Of a DNA stretch of 64,000 bases, positions 46,767 through 54,145 are shown one piece after another. Source of the DNA: Streptomyces sp. XM4193. GTDB taxonomy: Bacteria; Actinomycetota; Actinomycetes; Streptomycetales; Streptomycetaceae. The notes beneath the pieces were generated by a model that had not been told where the DNA came from, did no database searches, and saw only the letters and a list, made by a program, of their open reading frames with translations. The translations under genes and the position numbers were made by a program. The stretch is taken from positions 124,001 to 188,000 of the forward strand of contig NZ_JALLGK010000002.1 in assembly GCF_023072595.1 (NCBI RefSeq), in the 5' to 3' direction. Every line of letters starts with the position of its first letter. Within the stretch, counting starts at the first letter, position 1.

Positions 46767-48002
46767 TCAGCGGAAGGGGATGGTCCGCCAGGGGCTCTCC
46801 GGGTCCTGCACGAGCAACCGGTGAGGTATCAGGGCGGACTCGTACCAGTGGCCGAACCGCCCGTCGTCGAACCGCAGTACGCGCCCCAGCGTGTAGCCGG
46901 CCGAGAAGTCCTCCCAGGATTCGTACGCCGCCTGCACCAGTGAGCCGACCGTCGACGCGGTGCCGACCAGGTCCTCCGGCTCGAAGTAGCGCGCGGAGAC
47001 GACCCAGCGGGCGAAGTTGACCGCACGGCCGTAGTCGTAGCCCGCGAGGGTGCGTACGAAGCCTCCCGGCGGCAGCAGCCCGTCCGCGCGGAACCGCTGC
47101 TCGTACACCGGCACCCGCTCGACGGTGTCCTCGATCAACTTCCGCAGCCCCGGCGGGAGTTCGTTGCGATCCGCGACCTCCTGGGCGAACTCCCGCCAGC
47201 GCTCGGGGTCGACGTCGCCGCCGCCCTCGCGCTCGCTCAGAGCGTTGCGGCACTTCAGGGCGATCTCAGGCGCCGCCGGGCTGTTGCGGTGGGCGAGGAG
47301 CGCGCGCAGCTGCTCCCTGCCCCCGGAGGTGCTGGTGACGCCCCAGTCCCGCTCCAGGGTCTCGCGGTCGTTGAGGTAGCCCGTGTCGATGTCGCCGAAG
47401 CGGTTCCAGATGACCCGGCGGTGCACGGCCAGATGGGCGCCGCAGGCCAGCCCGTGCGCCAACTCCCCGCGCAGCGGCCCGCTGCGGTCGGTGAGCAGCA
47501 GATCGTCGCCGTGCGAGGGCGGGGGCACCTCGTCGGCGATCTGCTCCCACAGCGCGCGGTCCCACGGCATGCGCTCGAAGCGGGAGCGGTCCCGGAAGGG
47601 GAAGCGCATCCCGCTCACCGAACCGGGGTTGACCTCGATCACCAGGTCCTCCTGATGGCTGTCCCGCTCCACCAACTGGCCGAAGCGCACCCGGTGCTGG
47701 ACCTCGTCCGGGTCCCGGGGCCGCCCCGGCAGATCGCCCTGGGTCCGGACGTAGAGGGTCCGGCGCCCGCGGTGGGGTGCGGGATCGCGCGGGGTCGCGT
47801 AGCCGACCCGGCCGGGGTGCGTTCGGAAGTGGTCCTTCGAGGCGAGGTGGTATAGGTGCGTCCCGGCGAGGATGCGTATGTAGCCCTCGACGTCCCCGCG
47901 GACCTTGGCCTCGTGCAGTCGGCGCTCGATGACGGTCTGCGCGGCCCGGTCAGGACCGTTGCGCACCCGTGTGCCACTGGTGTCGACGTACCCCATGGGC
48001 AT
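46767..48002 (-). CDS. DUF1266 domain protein
   Basis: A 411-residue cytosolic protein without recognised catalytic motif. The last 80 residues, YDYGRAVNFARWVVSARYFEPEDLV to GSLVQAAYESWEDFSAGYTLGRVLRFD, match DUF1266. The N-terminal region (IERRLHEAKVRGDVEGYIRILAGTHLYHLA) recalls SseB-like folds, which often pair with DUF1266. The central part has no recognised family. It may take part in a polymorphic effector or secretion-linked system, but no such genes are adjacent. It is divergent from the winged-helix gene. Confidence 0.78.
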   Translation of the reverse strand: MPMGYVDTSGTRVRNGPDRAAQTVIERRLHEAKVRGDVEGYIRILAGTHLYHLASKDHFRTHPGRVGYATPRDPAPHRGRRTLYVRTQGDLPGRPRDPDEVQHRVRFGQLVERDSHQEDLVIEVNPGSVSGMRFPFRDRSRFERMPWDRALWEQIADEVPPPSHGDDLLLTDRSGPLRGELAHGLACGAHLAVHRRVIWNRFGDIDTGYLNDRETLERDWGVTSTSGGREQLRALLAHRNSPAAPEIALKCRNALSEREGGGDVDPERWREFAQEVADRNELPPGLRKLIEDTVERVPVYEQRFRADGLLPPGGFVRTLAGYDYGRAVNFARWVVSARYFEPEDLVGTASTVGSLVQAAYESWEDFSAGYTLGRVLRFDDGRFGHWYESALIPHRLLVQDPESPWRTIPFR

Positions 48003-48081
48003 CGAGCCTAGCGGCCCCGCCCAACCGTCGACCCGCGGATTCCGAAGGGCCCGAACGGGCTCGAACCGCCAGGTGGCGGCC

Positions 48082-48087
48082 TAGAGT
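48082..48087 (+). promoter_or_regulatory. -10 element giving a probably leaderless mRNA
   Basis: TAGAGT ends 7 nt before the ATG at 48095, and no ribosome site is visible. Confidence 0.45.
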
Positions 48088-48094
48088 TCCGCGG

Positions 48095-49330
48095 ATGGGA
48101 GAGACACCGCAGGGCCCCGAGTCGACGTGGCGGGCCGTGAACGCCCGCCGGCTGCGCAGGCACCGGCTGCTGGAGGCCGAGGCGGGCGCCGGTTCCTCCG
48201 ACGTCGCGGCGGTCGCCGGAGCGATCTGCGGTGCGCACGTGCAGGTGCTGAGCGCGGCCGAACTCTCCCTGGCGCTGCGGTTGGGCGGAGCCGGGGGAGG
48301 CCCGGCCCCCGACGCCTCGACCTCCGACGCTTCGACCGGCGGCACCGCCGACCGAAGGGATGTGCGCCGCGCACTGTGGGAAGACCGCGAACTGGTGAAG
48401 ACCTACGGCGCGCGGGGCACCGTCCATCTGCTGCCCACCGCCGAACTGCCGCTGTGGTGCGGAGCGTTGGCCGCGCTCGGCGAGGAGGTCGGGACCGGTG
48501 CGGGGCCGAGGCTGCTGACCGGCGGACAGATCGACGCCCTCGCCGCCGCGCTGGAGGTGATCCTCGCCGACGACGAGCTCACCACCGACGAACTCACCGA
48601 GGCCCTGGTCGAGGCCGTCGGTCCCTGGGCGGGCGATCCGGTGATGGAGGCGTTCCAGGGCCACTGGCCGCGCTGGCGCTGGGCCACCGCGCTGCTCGCC
48701 CACCGCGGAGCGCTCTGCTTCGCGCCGGACAAGGGGCGCCGGGTCGCCTACACCAGCCCGCAGCGGTGGTCGCCGGGTTTCGAACCGCTCGAAGGCGCCG
48801 CGGCCGTACGGGAGTTGGCCCGCCACTACCTCTGGTCGTACGGCCCCGCGACGCCGGCGGAGTTCGCCCGGTGGCTGGCCGCCCCGAAACCCTGGGCCGA
48901 GGCGGTGTTCGACGCGCTGGGCGAGGAGATCGAGCCCGTACGGCTGAACGGCGTGCCCTGCCGGCAGCTCGCCGGCGACGAGCTGGCGGACGAACACCCC
49001 GTCGGCGTAAGGCTGCTGCCCTACTTCGACGCGTTCGCGGTGGGCAGCCACCCCCGTGACCTGCTCTTCCCCGGTGCCGCGGCCACCCGTGCGCTGTCCC
49101 GGGGCCGGGCGGGCAACTACCCGGTGCTGCTGGTGGAGGGCGAGGTCGCCGGAGTCTGGCACCACCGCCGCTCGGGCCGGCGCCTGCAACTGGCCGTCGA
49201 GCCGCTGCGCCGCCTGCCCGGCACCGTACGGAGCGCGGTGGAGGAGCAGGCGGAACGGGTCGCGGTCGCGCTGGAGGCGACGGCGCTGGACTTCCGCATC
49301 GGAGAGATCACCGTCGGCCCGCACGCCTAG
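48095..49330 (+). CDS. Winged-helix DNA-binding protein of the AlkZ/YcaQ (HTH_42) family
   Basis: A 411-residue protein of the HTH_42 family, which includes the interstrand-crosslink glycosylases AlkZ/YcaQ. Features: RRLRRHRL at the start, AICGAHVQVLSAAELSLALRL in the segment that in AlkZ carries the catalytic Gln pair, LVKTYGARGTVHLLP near 105 and YPVLLVEGEVAGVWHHRRSGRRL near 355. The catalytic QxQ/QxD is not obvious, so glycosylase activity is uncertain. ATG 48095 follows a TAGAGT hexamer, so it is probably leaderless. It may be a DNA-damage or self-resistance gene. Confidence 0.85.
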   Translation: MGETPQGPESTWRAVNARRLRRHRLLEAEAGAGSSDVAAVAGAICGAHVQVLSAAELSLALRLGGAGGGPAPDASTSDASTGGTADRRDVRRALWEDRELVKTYGARGTVHLLPTAELPLWCGALAALGEEVGTGAGPRLLTGGQIDALAAALEVILADDELTTDELTEALVEAVGPWAGDPVMEAFQGHWPRWRWATALLAHRGALCFAPDKGRRVAYTSPQRWSPGFEPLEGAAAVRELARHYLWSYGPATPAEFARWLAAPKPWAEAVFDALGEEIEPVRLNGVPCRQLAGDELADEHPVGVRLLPYFDAFAVGSHPRDLLFPGAAATRALSRGRAGNYPVLLVEGEVAGVWHHRRSGRRLQLAVEPLRRLPGTVRSAVEEQAERVAVALEATALDFRIGEITVGPHA

Positions 49331-49521
49331 GTTCTGTCCCGGTTCCTCCGGGTTGCGAGCGCGCCCGGCCGGCCCGGGCCCGCCCGAGCGCAGGAACCCC
49401 GCGGCGCTTCTCCGACGGGCGGCGGGCGGCGGGTTTCCAGGGCCGGTACGGGCACGACGCGCGGCTGCCGGTGGGCGGTGCCAAGCTGAGGCGGGCCCGG
49501 GGGTCGTCGAAAGGGAATCCC

Positions 49522-50328
49522 ATGATCACCACAGACTTCGTGCCCGGCGCTCCCTGCTGGATCGACCTGGGCGTTCCGGACGGGAGAGCGGCCGCGGACT
49601 TCTACCGGTCGGTCTTCGGCTGGGAGCTGGAGCCCCTCACCGCGGACGACGAGCAGGGGTACGGGCTGCTCCGCCACGAGGGGCGTGCGGTGGGCGCCCT
49701 CGGTCCGCTCGGCGAGGAGGGCGCCAGATCATCCTGGATGATCTACTTCATGGCCGCGGACGTCCGGGCCTGCGCGGACGCCGTGCGGGAGCTGGGCGGC
49801 ACGGTGCGGGTGCCGCCGTTCGACGCCGGGGGAGCGGGCACGATGGCGCAGGCGACGGACCCGCAGGGCGCCGAGTTCGCGGTCTTCCAGCCCGGCGGAC
49901 GGAAGGGCTTCGAGACGGCCGATGTGCCGGGGGCGCTCTGCTGGGTGGAGCTGATGACCACCGACCGCGCACGGGCGGACGACTTCTACCGCGGTCTCTT
50001 CGGCTGGACGGGCCAGGACGTGCCGATGCCGGGGGAGGCGGGCGGCGCCTACGAGCTGGTCACCGCCGAGGGGCAGCCCGAGGAGCGGATGCACGGCGGA
50101 GTCGTCGAAGTGCCGCCGGAGGCGTTGGAGCTGCGGAACGGCAAGCCGTACTGGCACCCGGTCTTCGCGACCGAGGACTGCGACGCCGCCGTCGAGCGCG
50201 TCACCTCGGCCGGCGGAACCCTGCAGATGGGCCCGGAAGAGGCGGAGGGCGTGGGACGCCTGGCGGTGGTCGCCGACCCGTTCGGCGCGGAGTTCGTGGT
50301 GCTCGACCCCTCACCCGCCGACGGCTGA
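49522..50328 (+). CDS. Double VOC-domain protein (glyoxalase-like)
   Basis: A 268-residue protein with two VOC domains: residues 5-125 (CWIDLGVPDGRAAADFYRSVFGWELE to DPQGAEFAVFQPG) and 135-268 (CWVELMTTDRARADDFYRGLFGWTGQ to ADPFGAEFVVLDP). Such tandem VOC proteins are common in Streptomyces, where some act in antibiotic biosynthesis or resistance, but this one has no clear substrate. GTCGAAAGGGA precedes ATG 49522. Confidence 0.9.
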   Translation: MITTDFVPGAPCWIDLGVPDGRAAADFYRSVFGWELEPLTADDEQGYGLLRHEGRAVGALGPLGEEGARSSWMIYFMAADVRACADAVRELGGTVRVPPFDAGGAGTMAQATDPQGAEFAVFQPGGRKGFETADVPGALCWVELMTTDRARADDFYRGLFGWTGQDVPMPGEAGGAYELVTAEGQPEERMHGGVVEVPPEALELRNGKPYWHPVFATEDCDAAVERVTSAGGTLQMGPEEAEGVGRLAVVADPFGAEFVVLDPSPADG

Positions 50329-50413
50329 GGCGCACCCTTCGCGGCGCCACCGGCGCTTCGTCCTGCGGGAGCCGCGCGCTGCCGGCCGCGCGTGAGGCGG
50401 AACCGCGGCACGG

Positions 50414-50453
50414 CGACGACGTGCGACGACGTGCGACGACGTGCGACGACGTG
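50414..50453. repeat. Four exact 10-bp tandem repeats before the lipoprotein gene
   Basis: cgacgacgtg occurs four times without gaps at 50414-50453, about 130 nt before the lipoprotein ATG. The 10-bp period is close to one helical turn, so each unit presents the same face of DNA. Confidence 0.88.
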
Positions 50454-50582
50454 CGGGGCGGGCAGGTGCGGCCCGGCGGGCGCCGGAGGCCATCGCGCAC
50501 GGACGGCGCCGCGTGCCAGACTGGCCGCCCGCCGGCAGGAGCCGCCCGGCCCTGCACACGCCACCCGTGGAGCGTTGCGATC

Positions 50583-51425
50583 ATGAAGTTCCGTCGTGCC
50601 CGGTATCTGCCCGCCGCCGCGGCGCTGTTGGCGCTGGGCCTGACGGCGGCGTGCTCGGGAGGTTCGGGCTCCCCGGACGCCGGCTCCGGCGCTTCCGAGG
50701 GCGCTTCCGAGGGCGGCTCGTCCGCCGGGGGAAGCGGGGACGGCAAGAACGGCGACCGGGAGGACTCCGGCAAGGGCGGCCCGTCCCCGGAGCCGGGCAG
50801 CACCGAGGGCTGGCCGAAGGGTCCGGCCGAGGGCGAGCTGTCGGAGGAGGAGCTGGGCTCCTACGCGCTGGGGCAGGGCGACGTTCCCGGCTTCAAGGTG
50901 CGCATCCCGTCCCGATCCGAGCTGGAGGGGATGGGCGACGAGAAGGCCAAGCAGGCCGAGTGCCGACCGCTGGGCGGCCTCATGGCCGGTACGCCCCAGC
51001 CGGCACCGGCAGCGTCGGTCTACCGCAACATCATGGCCGAGCCGGACGAGGAGGACCCCAGCGGACTCGTGCTCTTCGAGACCCTCGCCGCCTACGACGG
51101 CGATTCCGCCGACAAGCTGCTGTCCGGACTGCGCAAAGCGCTGAAGGACTGCGCCGACGGCTTCGAGACCACCGCCAAGGGCCACGAGGGCATGGGCACG
51201 TACAAGGCGGCCAAGGAGCTGGACAAGCCCAAGCTCGACGGGGCGGACGACGCCCTCGCCTTCCAGCTCGACGCCGACGCGGACGGCCGGCGGATGCCGA
51301 TCCTCTTCAACGTGATCCGCACCGACTCGACGGTCGCCGTCTTCTACGCCATGAACCTGATGCAGCCGGAGAAGGCCGTCATCCCCGAGGCGGTCACCGC
51401 TGTCCAGACCGCCAAGCTCGGCTGA
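50583..51425 (+). CDS. Secreted lipoprotein, unknown function
   Basis: A 280-residue lipoprotein. RARYLPAAAALLALGLTAAC is the signal with lipobox LTAAC (Cys24), followed by a Gly/Ser/Asp-rich stretch of about 65 residues and a folded domain of about 190 residues (LSEEELGSYALGQGDVPGFKVRIPS, VYRNIMAEPDEEDPSGLVLFETLAAYDG, ILFNVIRTDSTVAVFYAMNLM). It resembles the many Streptomyces PknH-sensor-like lipoproteins but has no catalytic motif. ATG 50583 follows a GGAGCG site. Confidence 0.85.
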   Translation: MKFRRARYLPAAAALLALGLTAACSGGSGSPDAGSGASEGASEGGSSAGGSGDGKNGDREDSGKGGPSPEPGSTEGWPKGPAEGELSEEELGSYALGQGDVPGFKVRIPSRSELEGMGDEKAKQAECRPLGGLMAGTPQPAPAASVYRNIMAEPDEEDPSGLVLFETLAAYDGDSADKLLSGLRKALKDCADGFETTAKGHEGMGTYKAAKELDKPKLDGADDALAFQLDADADGRRMPILFNVIRTDSTVAVFYAMNLMQPEKAVIPEAVTAVQTAKLG

Positions 51426-51578
51426 CGCCGTCCGTCCCGAAGTCCCGTCCGGCGCCTGCCGGGCCGTCCGGCGGACCGATGACCCGACAGCCGGTCCGCC
51501 GCACCGCTCAAGTCCGCGGCCCGGCCGGTGAGCCGGGTGCGGAGACCACCGGCCGGGCCGGTGCCGCCGCGGGCGCTG

Positions 51579-51584
51579 TAGCGT
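51579..51584 (+). promoter_or_regulatory. -10 element giving a probably leaderless mRNA
   Basis: TAGCGT, identical to the cutA hexamer, ends 6 nt before the ATG at 51591. Confidence 0.45.
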
Positions 51585-51590
51585 CCTCCC

Positions 51591-52052
51591 ATGCAGGACG
51601 ACGACGTGTACGTGGGCAACGCGGGCAAGGACGCGGCGCTCGACCGCGGGTGGCTGCTCGGCCACTTCAAGGAACCGGACGACCCGAGGCACAGCACGGA
51701 CGTCGAGATCAAATGGGGAGTGCACCCGCCGGGCGACGAACGCGCGCACTGGGTCACCGGTGAACGCCGCACGGCTCTGCTGGTGCTGATCAGCGGACGT
51801 TTCCGGGTCGAACTGCCGGGCCGCAGCGTGCTGTTGGAGCAGCAGGGCGACTACGTCGTGTGGGGCCGGGGCGTTGACCACTCCTGGCGCGCGGAGACCG
51901 AATCCGTCGTGCTCACGGTGCGCTGGCCCTCGGTCGCCGGCTACCGCGTCCCGGACCCGGCCGACCGACCCGCGCCCGCCGACCCGTCCGCCGACCCGAC
52001 TGCGCCCGCCGATCCGTCCGCGCCCGCCGACCCGTCCGCCGCGGACGGCTGA
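51591..52052 (+). CDS. Cupin-like protein
   Basis: A 153-residue protein. Residues 15-115 form a small beta barrel of the cupin type (VEIKWGVHPPGDERAHWVTGERRTALLVLISGRFRVELPGR, LLEQQGDYVVWGRGVDHSWRAE). The last 35 residues are Pro/Ala/Asp repeats (PADPSADPTAPADPSAPADP). Close homologues are sometimes labelled signal peptidase I, but no Ser/Lys peptidase motif is seen, so that label is rejected. The ATG follows TAGCGT by 6 nt. Confidence 0.75.
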   Translation: MQDDDVYVGNAGKDAALDRGWLLGHFKEPDDPRHSTDVEIKWGVHPPGDERAHWVTGERRTALLVLISGRFRVELPGRSVLLEQQGDYVVWGRGVDHSWRAETESVVLTVRWPSVAGYRVPDPADRPAPADPSADPTAPADPSAPADPSAADG

Positions 52053-52076
52053 GGGGCGAGGGCGCGCGGGCCGGTC

Positions 52077-53072
52077 TCAGACCTCCGGTTCCGTGCGGGG
52101 CGCGGTCTGCGCGCCGCGCTGCGTGCCGGTGGCCGGACGTCGCTCCGAGGTGCGCACCGCGCCGGCGCTCGCGGTCACGACCAGGGCGATGGCCAGCACC
52201 TCCAGCAGGTTCATGCTCTGGCCGAGCACCAGGAAGCCCGCGGTGGCGGCGATCGCGGGCGCCAGGCTCAGCAGCACCGCGAAGGTCGCGGCCGGCATCC
52301 GCCGCAGTGCCAGCAGTTCGAGCGAGTAGGGCAGCACGGAGGAGAGCAGGGCCACTCCCGCGCCGAGCGCCAGAATGTGGGGCTGGACCAGGGTGGCGCC
52401 CGCCTCCGCCACTCCGAACGGCAGACTGATCAGCGCGCCCAGCGCCATCGCCAGCGCCAGTCCGTCGATCTTGGGGAAGCGGCTGCCGGCCCGCGCCGAG
52501 AAGAGGATGTACGCCGCCCACATCGCCGCCGCGCCCAGGGCGAACGCCACACCGGCGAAGTTGAGTTCGCCGAAACCGGCCCGACCCAGCAGCGTCACGC
52601 CGGCCAGCGCCAGTCCCGCCCAGAGCCAGGCGATCCGGCGCCGTGCCGCCACCACCGCCAGGGCGAGCGGGCCGAGCACTTCGAGAGTGACCGCGGCGCC
52701 CAGCGGGATGCGGTCGATGGCCTGGTAGAAGGACATGTTCATGAGGCCGAGCGCCAGCCCGAAGCCGGCGACGACCAACCAGTCCTCGCGACGGTAGCCG
52801 CGGATCGCCGGACGGCAGAACGCCAGCAGCACCAGCGCCGACAGTGCCAGCCGCAGCGAGACCATGCCCGCCGCGCCCGCCTGGGGGAAGAGCAGCGCGG
52901 CCACCGCGGCACCGAACTGCTGGGAGAACAGCCCGCCCGCCACCAGCAGCACCGGCAGCAGCAGCGCGGTGCCGTGTCGGGCCGACCCCGGCGGCTGGGT
53001 GCGTCCGTCGGTGCCCGCCCCGCCGTCGCGCGCCGGTGGTCCGGCCGTCCGTGCTGTCCGTGTCTCGCCCAC
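52077..53072 (-). CDS. EamA/DMT-family exporter (RhtA-like)
   Basis: A 331-residue inner-membrane protein with two EamA repeats and about ten membrane segments (ALLLPVLLVAGGLFSQQFGA, LALSALVLLAF, VLGPLALAVVAA, AGVAFALGAAAMWAAYIL, FAVLLSLAPAIAATAGFLVLGQ). Related proteins export amino acids and metabolites (RhtA exports threonine/homoserine). GTG 53072 is preferred; ATG 53135 would leave only 5 nt before the LysR gene and place the divergent operator inside the coding region. Confidence 0.85.
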   Translation of the reverse strand: MGETRTARTAGPPARDGGAGTDGRTQPPGSARHGTALLLPVLLVAGGLFSQQFGAAVAALLFPQAGAAGMVSLRLALSALVLLAFCRPAIRGYRREDWLVVAGFGLALGLMNMSFYQAIDRIPLGAAVTLEVLGPLALAVVAARRRIAWLWAGLALAGVTLLGRAGFGELNFAGVAFALGAAAMWAAYILFSARAGSRFPKIDGLALAMALGALISLPFGVAEAGATLVQPHILALGAGVALLSSVLPYSLELLALRRMPAATFAVLLSLAPAIAATAGFLVLGQSMNLLEVLAIALVVTASAGAVRTSERRPATGTQRGAQTAPRTEPEV

Positions 53073-53094
53073 CCCCTGACCGTACGAGGCGCGG

Positions 53095-53132
53095 CGCGCA
53101 CTGTGAAATGCGCGAGGAGGAGCGCTTATGCT
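53095..53132. promoter_or_regulatory. LysR operator candidate and LysR -10
   Basis: A perfect inverted repeat CGCGCA-n8-TGCGCG spans 53095-53114 in the divergent gap. TATGCT at 53127-53132 ends 8 nt before the LysR ATG, so that mRNA is probably leaderless and the palindrome covers its -35 region. This matches the usual autoregulated LysR-exporter layout. Confidence 0.5.
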
Positions 53133-53140
53133 CACGCGGC

Positions 53141-54031
53141 ATGACCGTCGAACTCCGTCATCTGCGCGCCTTCGTCACCATCGCGGAGGAGGGCACCGTC
53201 ACCGGGGCATCGGTCCGGCTCGGCATCGGCCAGCCCGCCCTCTCCCGTACGCTGCGGCAGCTCGAAGAGCATCTGGGCGTACGGCTGGTGGACCGCTCGA
53301 CCCACCATCTCCACCTCACCGCCGAGGGCACGGCGCTGCTGCCGCGGGCCGCCAGCGCGCTCGCCGCCGCGGAGGCGGTGCTCGACCCGGTGCGGCTCGG
53401 CCGTCGGCCGCTGCGGCTCGGTCACGCCTGGTCCGCCGCGGGTGGGCGGACTGTCGCACTGCTGCGGGCCTGGGAAGCCGCCCATCCGGACACCGCGCTG
53501 GAGCTGCTGCGCATCGACGACCGTTCCGCCGGACTGGCCCGGGGGCGGGTGGACGCGGCGCTGCTGCGGGGCGAGCCCGCCGACTTGGCGCTCCTCGAAC
53601 TCCCGCTGCGCACCGAGTGGTTGCTCACCGAGCCGAGAGTGGCGGCGGTGCCCGACGGCGACCCGCTGGCGGCGCGGGAGGAGGTGACCCTCGCGGAGCT
53701 GGCCGACCGCCCGATCGCGGTCAACACGGTCTCCGGCACCACCACGCCGCGACTGTGGCCGGCGGGCGGTCGTCCCGAGCGCCGGGTCGAAGTGGCCAAC
53801 ACCGACGACTGGTTGGCCATCATCGCAGCGGGCAGGGCGGTGGGGGTGACCGTCGACTCGACCGCCGGACTCCGCCCGCACCCGGGCGTGACCTACCTCC
53901 CGCTCACCGACGCCCCGGCGCTGCCGCTCGTACTGGGCTGGCTCGATCCGCCCGCTCATCCGCTGGTGGGCCGACTCGCCGCGCTCGCCCGCCGGGTCAT
54001 GAGTCCCGAAGCCGGCTCGCAGCGCCTGTGA
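53141..54031 (+). CDS. LysR-family transcriptional regulator
   Basis: A 296-residue LysR regulator. The winged helix-turn-helix is at the N-terminus: MTVELRHLRAFVTIAEEGTVTGASVRLGIGQPALSRTLRQLEEHLGVRLVDRSTHHLHLTAEG. The effector domain (PLRLGHAWSAAGGRTVALLRAWEAAHPDTALELLRIDDR to VTVDSTAGLRPHPGVTYLPLTD) is complete. ATG 53141 is the start; the longer upstream frame is out of context. It is divergent from the EamA exporter and probably controls it. Confidence 0.92.
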   Translation: MTVELRHLRAFVTIAEEGTVTGASVRLGIGQPALSRTLRQLEEHLGVRLVDRSTHHLHLTAEGTALLPRAASALAAAEAVLDPVRLGRRPLRLGHAWSAAGGRTVALLRAWEAAHPDTALELLRIDDRSAGLARGRVDAALLRGEPADLALLELPLRTEWLLTEPRVAAVPDGDPLAAREEVTLAELADRPIAVNTVSGTTTPRLWPAGGRPERRVEVANTDDWLAIIAAGRAVGVTVDSTAGLRPHPGVTYLPLTDAPALPLVLGWLDPPAHPLVGRLAALARRVMSPEAGSQRL

Positions 54032-54145
54032 CCCGCACCAGCCCGGACCACCGAGCGGCCCGCGGCACACCCGCCCCCGGCCCGGTCGGAACGTGCGCAC
54101 CCGGTCGCCGTACCGCGGCGGCGCTCAGCCGGACCGCGGTGGCGC

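Noticed and set aside
51591-52052. Signal peptidase I annotation
   Set aside because: No membrane segment or Ser/Lys catalytic motif; the sequence reads as a small cupin-like barrel.
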